A stretch of 64,000 bases of DNA from Deltaproteobacteria bacterium (GCA_029858505.1 JAOUEW010000001.1:310001-374000), one strand, 5' to 3'; numbered from the stretch's first letter, positions 8,420 through 16,867 are shown. The notes: generated by a model not told the origin, from the sequence alone. Translations and numbers: made by a program.

Positions 8420-8458
8420 ATGAGCACGGCGATTTTAATTGATGGGGAGTTTTTTTAG
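8420..8458 (+). other. 12-codon frame resembling the N-terminus of a NYN-domain protein (possible relic)
   Basis: ATG at 8420 encodes MSTAILIDGEFF and then a stop. The AILIDG-x-FF pattern is how many NYN-domain (PIN-like nuclease) proteins begin. A run of seven T precedes the stop, and a one-base slip there would extend the frame by only a few codons. The A/T-richer sequence up to purN (8459-8596) shows no further recognisable coding. It may be a decayed gene start or chance; no function is claimed. Confidence 0.25.
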
Positions 8459-8596
8459 GGGAATAGATTTTGTTTTGGATCCCATGTGGAATCCAATTCA
8501 GCCATCTTTGTTTGAGCATATTGATGGTTTGCGTTCAACCTGCCCAGATCCCGCGCGCAATAACTTTAATAACGTTGTAAATTCATCTCCCGTTGA

Positions 8597-9214
8597 ATGA
8601 ATTCCCACTCTCCCCTTTGCCTGGGCATTCTGGCCTCCCACGGGGGGTCGAACCTGCAGGCCATTCTAGATGCCATCGCCAGCGGTGGTCTGCCCGCCAA
8701 GGTGGGGCTGGTGGTCTCGAACAATTCCCAAGCCATGGCCCTGGAGCGCGCCCGCCGGGCCGGGGTGCCAGCCCTGCATGTTTCCGCCGCCACCCATGGG
8801 GGCCCCGAGGGGGCCGACCAGGCCCTTGCCCTGGCCCTGCGAAACCACGGGGTGAACCTGGTGGTGCTGGCGGGCTACATGAAAAAAATCGGCCCGGCCC
8901 TGCTGGGGGCCTTCCCCCGGCGCATCCTCAACATCCATCCGGCCCTGCTGCCCAAGTTTGGCGGCCAGGGGCACTTTGGCATCCATGTTCACCAGGCGGT
9001 GCTGGCCGCGGCCGAAAAAGAATCCGGCGCTACCGTTCACTTGGTGGATGGGGAGTATGACAAGGGGGCCGTGGTGGCCCAGGCCCGGGTGCCAGTGGAG
9101 CCGGGAGACACCCCGGAAACCCTGCAGGCTAGGGTGCTGAAGGTGGAGCATCAATTGTATCCCCAGGTGCTGGCCGCCCTGGCCAGGGGTGAACTGGACC
9201 TGGACCAACTGTGA
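8597..9214 (+). CDS. purN: Phosphoribosylglycinamide formyltransferase (GART)
   Basis: PurN transfers the formyl group of 10-formyl-THF to GAR, the third step of purine synthesis. The 205-residue length is typical. The catalytic triad is visible: Asn112 and His114 in LNIHPALLPKF, and Asp155 in the DGEYDKG loop. The N-terminal GILASHGGSNLQAI phosphate-binding segment and the LAGYMKKIGP motif are also present. The usual partner purM is not adjacent, so this copy stands alone, followed after 115 nt by cdsA. Confidence 0.95.
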   Translation: MNSHSPLCLGILASHGGSNLQAILDAIASGGLPAKVGLVVSNNSQAMALERARRAGVPALHVSAATHGGPEGADQALALALRNHGVNLVVLAGYMKKIGPALLGAFPRRILNIHPALLPKFGGQGHFGIHVHQAVLAAAEKESGATVHLVDGEYDKGAVVAQARVPVEPGDTPETLQARVLKVEHQLYPQVLAALARGELDLDQL

Positions 9215-9329
9215 CGGGCCCTGGTCTTTCCCATTTTCCTCCCGCCGGATATAATGCATCGGTCCGCATTTCATTTCTCATGGCTTCAATCGCCATGATG
9301 ATCCCCTTTCATTTCCAACGGAATTCTCC

Positions 9330-10343
9330 ATGGCCAAAGCCCCCGTTCAAAAAGCCAAGACCGCTAAAAAATCCGCGGCTGGCAAAACCTCCACCCAGGG
9401 AAAATCCTCGGTGAAAGCCCCAGCGGCCAAATCTGCCGCTGGCCCCAAGAAAACCAGCGGAAAGTTTCAGGCCGCCAGTTTGCCCACGCGGCTGGCCAGC
9501 GGCGTTCCGGCGGTGCTGGCGGTGGCGGCCCTGTTGGCCTGGGCTCCGCTGGATTTGGGGAAGTTGGTGGTGTTGGTGCTGGCGGTGTGGGGTGCCCACG
9601 AATATCAACAGATGATGGCGGGCCGGGGCCTGGAATTGCCCCGCTGGTTTTTTTTGGGTGGGGCCGCCCTGATGGGGTTGGGCGGCATGGCGTGGGGCTG
9701 GCTGGGGCTGGCCGGATTGTTGTTTATTGCCATCCACATGATGATGACGCCCATCCTGCTGTCGGTGAAAGACCGGAACGAAGTGAAGCGGCGCTGGAAG
9801 GTGGGTTGGTTGGGGCTGATTCTGGTGCCCTTCGCCATCAACCATCTTTCACTGGTGCTGGGTTATGTCCCTCCGTTGGGCCCAACCGCTTCTGGCGAGT
9901 TGCTTCCCACCGATGGCACCCAGGCTTCCATAGAAACCGGCCGCTGGGCGTTGGCCTTTCTGGTGGCGGTGATCAGCCTGTCGGACACCCTGGCCTACTT
10001 CACCGGCATTCTCATCGGCAAAACTCCGCTGATGCCTTCCGTCAGCCCCAAGAAAACCGTGGAGGGGTCTCTGGGGGGAATCGCCGGGGGGGTGTTGGCG
10101 GCGGTGGGGTTTCAGGCCATGGGTTGGGTAACCCCTGGCTTTGAGGGCGCCATGGCCCTGGTGGCGGGGGGGGCCTTCAGCCTGCTGGGCCAAGCGGGAG
10201 ACCTGACCGAATCCAAAATCAAACGCTTCTGCGGGGTCAAAGACTCCGGGCGGTTTTTGCCGGGGCATGGGGGGGTGCTGGACCGGCTGGATGCCTATTT
10301 GCTGGCGGCCCCGGCGTATGCCTGGTGGCTGCTGATGGCCTGA
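9330..10343 (+). CDS. cdsA: Phosphatidate cytidylyltransferase with Lys/Ala-rich N-terminal tail
   Basis: CdsA makes CDP-diacylglycerol from phosphatidate and CTP in the inner membrane. The 337-residue protein has multiple membrane segments and the C-terminal family signature around SDTLAYFTGILIGKT, SVSPKKTVEGSLGG, and then QAGDLTESKIKRFCGVKDSG ending LPGHGGVLDRLDAYL. The first ~50 residues are unusual: a Lys/Ala/Ser/Pro-rich basic tail resembling histone H1-like sequences, before the first hydrophobic segment. Removing it leaves a family-typical length. The gene starts the cdsA-dxr-rseP cluster, with dxr only 4 nt downstream. Confidence 0.94.
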   Translation: MAKAPVQKAKTAKKSAAGKTSTQGKSSVKAPAAKSAAGPKKTSGKFQAASLPTRLASGVPAVLAVAALLAWAPLDLGKLVVLVLAVWGAHEYQQMMAGRGLELPRWFFLGGAALMGLGGMAWGWLGLAGLLFIAIHMMMTPILLSVKDRNEVKRRWKVGWLGLILVPFAINHLSLVLGYVPPLGPTASGELLPTDGTQASIETGRWALAFLVAVISLSDTLAYFTGILIGKTPLMPSVSPKKTVEGSLGGIAGGVLAAVGFQAMGWVTPGFEGAMALVAGGAFSLLGQAGDLTESKIKRFCGVKDSGRFLPGHGGVLDRLDAYLLAAPAYAWWLLMA

Positions 10344-10347
10344 CGCC

Positions 10348-11532
10348 ATGAACAAAACCGGCGTCACTCTTCTGGGTTCCACGGGTTCCATCGGCGTGAA
10401 CACGCTGGATGTCATCGCCCGCCACCCGGACCGCTTCCGGGTAGAGGTGCTGGCGGCCCACTCTAGCGTGGAAAAAATGGCCGAGCAGGTGCGGCGGTTT
10501 TCTCCCCGGCTGGCGGTGCTGTTTGACCAGGGTGCCGCCCGGAGGCTGGAACAGATGAACCTGGGGGTGAAGGTGGCCCACGGCATGGACGGCCTGCTGG
10601 AGGCCGCTGGCTGGCCCGACACCCAGCTGGTGGTGAGCGGCATGGTGGGGGCGGTGGGTTTGCGGCCCACCTATCTGGCCCTGGAGCTGGGGCGGCGGGT
10701 GGCCCTGGCCAACAAAGAAACCCTGGTGCTGGCCGGAGAGGCCATGGTGGCGGCGGCCCAAAAATCTGGGGCGGTGATGCTGCCGGTGGATTCGGAACAC
10801 AACGCCATTTTTCAGTGCTTGGCGGGCAGCCCCAGGCGGTTCGTGGAGCGGCTGCACCTCACCGCCAGCGGCGGGCCCTTCCGCGACCTGCCCCTGGAGC
10901 GCTTTGGCGAAATTACCCTGGCGCAGGCCCTGGCCCACCCCAACTGGAAGATGGGGCCCAAGATTACCATTGATTCCGCCACCATGATGAACAAGGGGCT
11001 GGAGGTGATGGAGGCCCGCTGGCTGTTTGGGGTACCGCCGGAAAACATCCAGGTGTTCATCCACCGGGAAAGCATTGTTCACTCCATGGTGGAATACACC
11101 GATGGGTCGGTGATTGCCCAACTGGGGGTGCCCGACATGCGCACCCCCATTGCCTATTGCCTGGGCTGGCCGGACCGGCTGGCCATGGACACCCCCCGCC
11201 TGGACCTGGCCCAAATGGGCAGCCTGCGGTTTCAACCGGTGGACCCGGCCAAATACCCCTGTTTGGGCTTGGCGGTGGCGGCCCTGACCCGGGGGGGCGG
11301 CGCCCCCGCGGTGCTGAACGGGGCCAACGAAGTGGTGGTGGCGGCCTATCTGGAAGGGAGGTTTCATTTTTCACGGATTGCCGGTATTTTGACCCAGGTG
11401 ATGGAGGGGCTGGCCCAGGAAGTTTCCCGCCCCCAGGCCCCCCCGTTTCTCACCCAGATTTCCGGCGTAGACGATGCCCTGGCCGCCGACCAGTGGGGTC
11501 GTCAGGCCGCCACGGGGCTGTTGCCCGGTTAA
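10348..11532 (+). CDS. dxr: 1-deoxy-D-xylulose 5-phosphate reductoisomerase
   Basis: Dxr converts DXP to MEP, the committed step of the non-mevalonate isoprenoid pathway, using NADPH and a divalent metal. The 394-residue protein has the N-terminal nucleotide-binding GSTGSIG (residues 10-16) and ANKETLVLAGE. The metal-binding PVDSEHNAIFQ is near residue 146, and IDSATMMNKGLEVMEA near 208 with HRESIVHSMVEY. Isoprenoid products would feed the polyprenyl synthase encoded at 47.7 kb. The ATG follows the cdsA stop by 4 nt, indicating cotranscription. Confidence 0.97.
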   Translation: MNKTGVTLLGSTGSIGVNTLDVIARHPDRFRVEVLAAHSSVEKMAEQVRRFSPRLAVLFDQGAARRLEQMNLGVKVAHGMDGLLEAAGWPDTQLVVSGMVGAVGLRPTYLALELGRRVALANKETLVLAGEAMVAAAQKSGAVMLPVDSEHNAIFQCLAGSPRRFVERLHLTASGGPFRDLPLERFGEITLAQALAHPNWKMGPKITIDSATMMNKGLEVMEARWLFGVPPENIQVFIHRESIVHSMVEYTDGSVIAQLGVPDMRTPIAYCLGWPDRLAMDTPRLDLAQMGSLRFQPVDPAKYPCLGLAVAALTRGGGAPAVLNGANEVVVAAYLEGRFHFSRIAGILTQVMEGLAQEVSRPQAPPFLTQISGVDDALAADQWGRQAATGLLPG

Positions 11533-11618
11533 ATGTTCGCGGGATGCTTTCTGGCAAGGCTCCCGGGTATTTTGTTCATGGTGTATTCAGCGCAACCCTG
11601 TCCTCCAAGGAGCGGTTT

Positions 11619-12899
11619 ATGTCCATCTCCACCATTCTCATCGCGATTCTCGTGCTGGCGGTGCTTATTTTCATCCACGAGTTGGGTCATTTTATGGGGG
11701 CCCGTTGGGCGGGGGTGCGGGTGAACCAGTTTTCCATCGGCTTTCCGCCATTCGTGTTTAAAAAAACCGTGGGCGAAACCGAGTATGCCATCGGGGCCAT
11801 TCCCTTGGGGGGGTTTGTTCGGCTGGAGGGCGAAAACCCTGAGGACGAAAACGCCAATGACCCGGCCAATTATGCTTCGAAGGGAGCGTGGAAAAAATTT
11901 GTCATTCTGGTGGCAGGCCCCCTGATGAACCTGATCTTGGCCATGGCGGTGATTCCCTTCGTCTTTATGATGGCGGGAGAGCGCCCCGCGTTTCTTTCTC
12001 AACCCGCCCAAATTTTGCGGGTAGAGCCGGGGTCCCTGGCCGAGCAAGCGCAATTGCGGGCGGGAGACATCATTGTCAAAGTGGAAAACGTAGAAACCCC
12101 CACTTGGTCCGATGTGCTGACCCAGATGACTCCCCGCACCGTGTCTCAAGAGCGCACCACCCTGATCGTTCAACGCAACCAGATGGGCGTGCCCATTACC
12201 ATTCCGCCCACCGGGATGAAAATCAAAGATTTCGGCTGGGTACAGTGGGAGGAACCCGTGGTGGGAACGGTGCTGTCTGGCTCGGCCGCCCAAAAGGCTG
12301 GCTTGAAACCCGGAGACCGGGTGGTGTCGATCAACGGCAAAGACGTGAACAACTGGGAAGACGTGGTAACCCAAGTGCGGGTGAACCAGGGCAACACCAT
12401 GGCCTTCACCCTTTTGCGGGGGGGCAGCCAGCTCACCATCCCCGTGAACCCGGCGCAAGACCGCGATGGAAAATTCCGGGTGGGCATCAGTTCCATCATT
12501 ACCGAATCCTATGGGTTCGGTGAGGCGGTGGTGCGGGGGGAATCGCTGCTGTTAGACATTTCCGCCCAAATGTTCGAATTTTTGGGCCGGCTGTTCACCG
12601 GCGGGGCTTCTCTGGGTGAAGTGGTGGGGCCGGTGGGCATCTTCCAGGCCATCGGGTCCACCGCCGAGCGGGGGTTTGCTCCTCTCATCATGCTGGTGGC
12701 GTTGATTAGCCTGAACCTGGGGCTGCTGAACCTGCTGCCCTTCCCCCCGTTAGACGGCGGCCGTATTTTAATCGTGGCGGTGGAGAAAATTCGAGGTGCC
12801 GCCCTGCCCATTGATTTCAAGCTGCGGATGCAGATCGGTGGGTTTTTGCTGCTGATGCTGCTGATGGTGTTGGTCACCATTCGCGAGTTGACCCATTGA
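11619..12899 (+). CDS. rseP: Site-2 intramembrane zinc protease RseP
   Basis: RseP cleaves membrane-spanning anti-sigma factors and remnant signal peptides in the inner membrane. The ATG at 11619 is preceded by AAGGAG at a good distance, giving 426 residues; the longer upstream frame is a shadow of dxr. The first membrane segment carries HELGH (residues 20-24). Two PDZ domains follow (GSLAEQAQLRAGDIIVKVEN; GSAAQKAGLKPGDRVVSING). The C-terminal membrane region has the third metal ligand in NLLPFPPLDGGRI. It closes the cdsA-dxr-rseP cluster; bamA, which follows rseP in many proteobacteria, is absent here. Confidence 0.95.
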   Translation: MSISTILIAILVLAVLIFIHELGHFMGARWAGVRVNQFSIGFPPFVFKKTVGETEYAIGAIPLGGFVRLEGENPEDENANDPANYASKGAWKKFVILVAGPLMNLILAMAVIPFVFMMAGERPAFLSQPAQILRVEPGSLAEQAQLRAGDIIVKVENVETPTWSDVLTQMTPRTVSQERTTLIVQRNQMGVPITIPPTGMKIKDFGWVQWEEPVVGTVLSGSAAQKAGLKPGDRVVSINGKDVNNWEDVVTQVRVNQGNTMAFTLLRGGSQLTIPVNPAQDRDGKFRVGISSIITESYGFGEAVVRGESLLLDISAQMFEFLGRLFTGGASLGEVVGPVGIFQAIGSTAERGFAPLIMLVALISLNLGLLNLLPFPPLDGGRILIVAVEKIRGAALPIDFKLRMQIGGFLLLMLLMVLVTIRELTH

Positions 12900-13001
12900 G
12901 GCGGCCCTGAGGTTTTGTTGCAAGGAAGCCCTAGGTGGCGCAGCGTACTTGGGGGTTGGTTTTGAAGCCGAGCCCCCGGGCGACAGAAAGCCGGATATGC
13001 C

Positions 13002-13745
13002 ATGAAGGAACGGCTGGATAAACTGCTGGTGAGCCGGGGCTTGGCCCCCAGCCGTGAACGGGCCCAGGCCTACATTTTGGCCGGGCTGGTGTGGGTAGAG
13101 GATGAGCGGCAAACCAAAGCCGGTTATCCGGTAAACCCAGAGGCCAGGGTGGAGGTACGGGGGAAAGATCACCCCTATGTGTCGAGAGGAGGGGTGAAGC
13201 TGGCCGGGGCCCTGGATGCCCTGGCCGTGGACCCCCAGGGGATGACCTGCCTGGATATTGGCGCTTCCACCGGGGGCTTCACCGACTGCCTGCTGCAACG
13301 GGGGGCTGCCCGGGTCTTCGCGGTGGACGTGGGCTATGGTCAACTGGCCTGGGAAATCCGCCAGAACCCACGGGTGACCGTGTTGGAACGAACCAACATC
13401 CGCCATTTATCGCCCGAAGCCCTGGGAACCCCCGTGGAGCTGGCGGTGATGGATCTCTCCTTTATTTCTCTGGCGCTGGTGCTGCCCTCTGCCGCTCGGT
13501 TTCTGGGGCCGGGGGGGTTGGTGGTGGCCCTGGTGAAACCCCAGTTCGAGGCCGGGCGAGAGCAGGTGGGCCGGGGCGGGCGCGTCAACGACCCCCTGGT
13601 ACATGCCCAGGTGATCGAAGAAGTGGCCCAGGCCGCCCGCCAAGCCGGGTTAGAGCCCCTGCGCTGGGTGCCCTCGGAACTGCCCGGAAAAAAAAGCGGC
13701 AACCAAGAATTCTTCTGGCTGCTGCGCCGGGGAGAAGAACAATAG
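13002..13745 (+). CDS. tlyA: TlyA-family S4/FtsJ rRNA methyltransferase (hemolysin A family)
   Basis: TlyA proteins are 2'-O-methyltransferases acting on rRNA and are often mis-annotated as hemolysins. The 247-residue protein combines an N-terminal S4 RNA-binding domain (ERLDKLLVSRGLAPSRERAQ, residues 3-60) with an FtsJ-like SAM-binding domain. The latter has SRGGVKL, DIGASTGGFTDCLL near residue 85, DVGYGQLAW, MDLSFISL and LVKPQFEAG. The ATG at 13002 gives the family-typical start, though no clear Shine-Dalgarno is visible. It lies about 100 nt after rseP and is followed by a strong hairpin. Confidence 0.93.
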   Translation: MKERLDKLLVSRGLAPSRERAQAYILAGLVWVEDERQTKAGYPVNPEARVEVRGKDHPYVSRGGVKLAGALDALAVDPQGMTCLDIGASTGGFTDCLLQRGAARVFAVDVGYGQLAWEIRQNPRVTVLERTNIRHLSPEALGTPVELAVMDLSFISLALVLPSAARFLGPGGLVVALVKPQFEAGREQVGRGGRVNDPLVHAQVIEEVAQAARQAGLEPLRWVPSELPGKKSGNQEFFWLLRRGEEQ

Positions 13746-13755
13746 GGCGCGAAAG

Positions 13756-13787
13756 GCGGGGCCAAGTGGCCTGAATTTTGGCCCCGC
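13756..13787. terminator. Strong hairpin after tlyA
   Basis: GCGGGGCCAA (13756-13765) and TTGGCCCCGC (13778-13787) form a perfect 10-bp stem with a 12-nt loop, 10 nt after the tlyA stop. There is no following T run, so it may be a weak or Rho-assisted terminator, or an RNA-stabilising hairpin. Confidence 0.5.
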
Positions 13788-13890
13788 TGGCGCCCCCCGT
13801 CGGAGAGGGACAATACGCTTTAAACCAAGGGGTGGAGAATAAAATCTGTTCGGTGGGTAAGGCCGGAAGCAAGCGCGCAACTCCATTCCA
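13788..13890 (+). repeat. Family B dispersed repeat
   Basis: It matches the family B core: a GTCGGAGAGGGACAATACG block, then a GGGTGGAGAATAAAATC-like block, then GTTCGG and a GGAAGCAAGCGCG-like block. The same order is found near 27.9, 40.4, 40.7, 46.0, 46.2, 56.5 and 59.5 kb. No open frame is supported inside it. Confidence 0.7.
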
Positions 13891-13922
13891 AAACATAACC
13901 CCAGCCCAAGCCCCAAACAAAG

Positions 13923-14912
13923 ATGCCTTCACCCCCACCGAAACCCATCCCCGACTACGCCGCCCTGGAGGTGAAAAAATCGGCCTGGACAAAACCCCTG
14001 CGCCGCTGGCTGCAGGCCGTGGTGTTCCGGGGGGCCCTGGCGGTGATTCCCCTGCTTCCCTTCCGTTTCACCCAGGCCCTGGGCAAGGGCACCGGGCGGT
14101 TGTTCTTCCGCTTTTCTAAAAAATCCAAAGCCACGGCCTTGGCCCAGTTGGCCATGGCCTTTCCAGACTGGAGCGAAGACCGTCGGCGGCAAACGGCCCG
14201 CGATTGCTTTGTTCACCTGGGTTGCACCCTGTGGGAAATTCTGGCCATGGCCCGGGTGCAGCGAGAGGCCCGCCGCTGGCTGGTGATGGAAAACGAGGAG
14301 GTGCTGCGGGCGGCCCAGGCCGAAGGCCGGGGGGTGCTGGCCCTGGTGGGGCACATTGGCAACTGGGAGATGATGTCTCCTATGCTGGGGCTGCTGGGGA
14401 TGAAGGGACAGGCCATCATGGCCCCCCGCAGCAGCGAGGAACTGACCCGCATCATGGTGGAATCCCACCAGGCTCCCCACTTGGGCATCATCATCCGGGG
14501 GTCACCCCAGGCCCCCCAACAGATGATCCGGGCGCTGAAGCGGGGAGAAATTATTTTAATGGCGGTGGATCAAGACATGGAAGCGCGGGGGGTGTTTGTG
14601 GAGTTCTTCGGGCGGCTGGCCCACACCCCGCGGGTGGCGGGGTCTTTGGCCCTGAAGCATCGGCTGCCAGTGGTGGCTTCGTTCGACGTCCGCCGGCCGG
14701 ACGGCACCCATGCCGTGCGGTTTCAACGGCTGGAAGTACCGCCGGATATCCCCCCTGGAGAGGAAGGGGTGCGCCAGATGACCCAACTGCTCACCCGCGC
14801 CACCGAAGAGCATATTCGCCAGCATCCAGCCCAGTGGGTGTGGTTTCATCACCGCTGGAAACGCCGCCCCGAAGAACCAACGGGGGCTGGACCCGTGGAG
14901 AGTGCCGGTTAG
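13923..14912 (+). CDS. LpxL/HtrB-family lipid A acyltransferase
   Basis: A 329-residue member of the lysophospholipid acyltransferase family that adds secondary acyl chains to lipid A at the inner membrane. The catalytic HX4(D/E) motif is HIGNWE near residue 144. It is followed by RSSEELTRIMVESHQAP and the region LKRGEIILMAVDQDMEARGVFVEFFG, typical of LpxL/LpxM. A hydrophobic/basic segment near residues 30-65 would anchor it. The start follows the family B repeat and has no convincing Shine-Dalgarno. LpxL versus LpxM type cannot be decided. Other lipid A genes in the window are lpxA and lptE. Confidence 0.88.
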   Translation: MPSPPPKPIPDYAALEVKKSAWTKPLRRWLQAVVFRGALAVIPLLPFRFTQALGKGTGRLFFRFSKKSKATALAQLAMAFPDWSEDRRRQTARDCFVHLGCTLWEILAMARVQREARRWLVMENEEVLRAAQAEGRGVLALVGHIGNWEMMSPMLGLLGMKGQAIMAPRSSEELTRIMVESHQAPHLGIIIRGSPQAPQQMIRALKRGEIILMAVDQDMEARGVFVEFFGRLAHTPRVAGSLALKHRLPVVASFDVRRPDGTHAVRFQRLEVPPDIPPGEEGVRQMTQLLTRATEEHIRQHPAQWVWFHHRWKRRPEEPTGAGPVESAG

Positions 14913-14924
14913 GAAAAAATCGAG

Positions 14925-14975
14925 ACGAAGAGCAAGACGAAAAAAAAAGGGGGGGGAGGAATGATCGAGTGAATG
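14925..14975. repeat. Homopurine tract downstream of the acyltransferase gene
   Basis: Just after the acyltransferase stop the plus strand is almost wholly purine for about 50 bp, including runs of A8 and G8. It lies between convergent genes and may act in transcription ending, but no hairpin-plus-T-run terminator is visible. No gene is present between 14913 and 15101. Confidence 0.5.
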
Positions 14976-15101
14976 GGCCGGAAATAGGGGGGAATTTTTA
15001 GAGATGGGATAACGTTTTGAAGAGCGAAAAGTGAGGGGCCAGTTGTGGATGCCAAAGAGAAAAAAGCCGTGCTTGGGTCAACCGCAGGGCCCGGTGAATA
15101 G

Positions 15102-15178
15102 GAGACCTCTTCATGACTAGGTTTTTTGGAGGGCAATAGGGGGCATAGCCCCCAATAAAATAGATATGCAGATGTTTC
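15102..15178. repeat. Family A repeat (MITE-like) that creates the lptE stop codon
   Basis: A 77-bp copy beginning GAGACCTCTTCATGAC and ending GCAGATGTTTC, with core GGGGGCATAGCCCCC. It is flanked by perfect 5-bp direct repeats AATAG (15097-15101 and 15179-15183). On the minus strand the last base of the flanking duplication plus the first two bases of the element spell TGA, the stop codon of lptE. Confidence 0.85.
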
Positions 15179-15770
15179 AATAGGTATTGTACATGCGCTG
15201 AACGATGATATCGGCAAGGCGGTTGACCGCCAGTTCAATCCCCTGGTCCCGCAGGGCTGGGGTTTCCATGGTGAGAACGGTAAAGTCTAACCGTGCTGTG
15301 CCTTCCACCGGTTGATGGTCCAGCAGCACCCGGCCGTTGCGGCGGTCTCGCAGGGTCATGGTGCCAGAGAGGGTAAACTGAAAGGTATAGGCGTTGTTTT
15401 GAGAAATATCCCGGAACCGGGACACATCGAAGCGGGTCAGGTCTACCTCTAACACCAAGTCGCTGTCGTTGGGAGAGACCAAGTCGGCACTGCCAATGGC
15501 CATCACCCGCCGCTGCAGGGCCCGGTTCATCCGCAGGTCTAGCTCGCCCTGGAAGGTGTGGTTGGTCACGGACCCCAGGCCCAGGGTGGCGGCCTGGGCG
15601 GGAAGGCGGACGGTTTCCAGGCTGTACCCGCAACCCCCCAGGGCGGCCAGCCCCAGGGCCAAGGCGGCGGCTTGCAGCCGGAAGGTCCGCTTTGCAAAAA
15701 GGTTTTGCTTGGCCCTGGGCCAAGCATGGGGCCAAACACGGGGCAGAATGGTGGAGAGAAGCGTGATCAT
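15177..15770 (-). CDS. lptE: LptE-like LPS-assembly lipoprotein
   Basis: LptE is the outer-membrane lipoprotein plug of the LptD translocon. The 197-residue product has a long basic n-region, a hydrophobic stretch and the lipobox LGGC followed by GYSLE. The mature part matches the LptE pattern: tandem-strand region LGLGSVTNHTFQGELD, RMNRALQRRV, the ADLVLEV-type strand, and a C-terminal helix ALRDQGIELAVNRLADIIVQRM. The signal region is long (about 47 residues), so translation may start internally. The stop codon is formed by a family A insertion; without it the frame would run about 60 codons further. It is divergent from the hydrolase-fold gene at 15827. Confidence 0.82.
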   Translation of the reverse strand: MITLLSTILPRVWPHAWPRAKQNLFAKRTFRLQAAALALGLAALGGCGYSLETVRLPAQAATLGLGSVTNHTFQGELDLRMNRALQRRVMAIGSADLVSPNDSDLVLEVDLTRFDVSRFRDISQNNAYTFQFTLSGTMTLRDRRNGRVLLDHQPVEGTARLDFTVLTMETPALRDQGIELAVNRLADIIVQRMYNTY

Positions 15771-15826
15771 GCTTTATCTTCGGGCTGCCGGGCGGAAAAC
15801 ACAAGACCCTCTCTCTTTTCACGGGA

Positions 15827-16798
15827 ATGCTTATGGCGGCCATTGTCAACAATCATCGGATTACCTATTTCCGGGTGGAGGGCGAACGGGGGGCCTACGT
15901 TATTCTCTACCACGGTTTGTTTGGCTCTTCCGAAGACTGGTACAAGGCCGGATATGTGGAAAAAATGGCCCCGGAGTTTCGGTTGATTGTGCCAGACGGC
16001 ATGGGCCATGGGCGCAGCGACACCCCCACGGACCGGGCGGCCTATACTCTGCCCGCCCTGGCCGATGACTTGGTGGCGGTGATGGATTCCATGGGCATTC
16101 GCAACGCCCACTTTTTGGGGTATGGGTTGGGGGCGTTGGTGGGGTTCCACCTGTTGTTCCATTATCCAGAGCGGGTGCGGGTGTGCGTGCTGGGGGGAGA
16201 AAGCCCCCTGGTCTCGGCTGAAGCCAAAGCCACCTGGAAGACCCTGCAAATTCCATCAGAGGCCGGAGGAGCGGCGATTTCCGCCGAGCAGCAGGCCGCT
16301 TGGGGGGCCCTGCTGGCGGCCATGGGGGAATGGCCGGAAAACCTGGAGGCGGTCAACCCGGTGCAGTCACCGTTGATTGTGCTGGCGGCCCGCCAGGACC
16401 CCGCCCTGGAGCGGGCCAAGAAGGCGGTGCGGACCATCCCCCGGGCACGGTTTCAAGAGTTCGAGGGAACCCATGCCGGGTTGTTTGCCATGGTAACCCC
16501 CCTGTTTGCCGAGTTTCAGCGAATGGCTCATCCGGCTCCCCGCGCCGAGCCCGCCAAAGAGCCGGTCCAGCGGCAAGAGGGGCCCCTGGGTCCCCATCCC
16601 TCTTGGGAGGGCTGGGACGACCTGCTGGCGCCGCCAGCAGATCCACTTCCAGATTCACAAGTGATCGGGAAAAAACGTTCGGGGGGTAACCAAGAAGACC
16701 GGCCCCAAGAAACACCCCGCCCAGAACCGGGAACCGGTGAAGCGGGCGCAACCGGGGGGTTGGCAGGCAACGGTGAGGGAACCAAGACTGGGGACTGA
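15827..16798 (+). CDS. Alpha/beta-hydrolase-fold protein lacking the nucleophilic serine
   Basis: The 323-residue protein has the alpha/beta-hydrolase layout: oxyanion-hole LYHGLFGS (27-34), PDGMGHGRSD (56-65), nucleophile elbow, Asp191 in AARQDP and His216 in EGTHAG. The elbow reads GYGLG (98-102) instead of G-x-S-x-G, so the catalytic Ser is Gly100. If not a sequencing error, ordinary esterase chemistry is unlikely. A binding or regulatory role, or a Ser-independent activity, would be needed. Residues ~235-323 form a Pro/Gly/Glu-rich tail predicted to be disordered, unusual for the family. Start may be the second ATG (15833). No cotranscribed partner is evident. Confidence 0.85.
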   Translation: MLMAAIVNNHRITYFRVEGERGAYVILYHGLFGSSEDWYKAGYVEKMAPEFRLIVPDGMGHGRSDTPTDRAAYTLPALADDLVAVMDSMGIRNAHFLGYGLGALVGFHLLFHYPERVRVCVLGGESPLVSAEAKATWKTLQIPSEAGGAAISAEQQAAWGALLAAMGEWPENLEAVNPVQSPLIVLAARQDPALERAKKAVRTIPRARFQEFEGTHAGLFAMVTPLFAEFQRMAHPAPRAEPAKEPVQRQEGPLGPHPSWEGWDDLLAPPADPLPDSQVIGKKRSGGNQEDRPQETPRPEPGTGEAGATGGLAGNGEGTKTGD

Positions 16799-16867
16799 CC
16801 GACAAGCCCAGACGGGCAGGGCTGGATGACAGCCGCCCGGGGGGAAATGGGGGGAAATGAGAGGAAG

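Noticed and set aside
11157-11618. N-terminal extension of rseP overlapping dxr
   Set aside because: The rseP start has a perfect AAGGAG Shine-Dalgarno at ATG 11619, and the extension is dxr in another frame.
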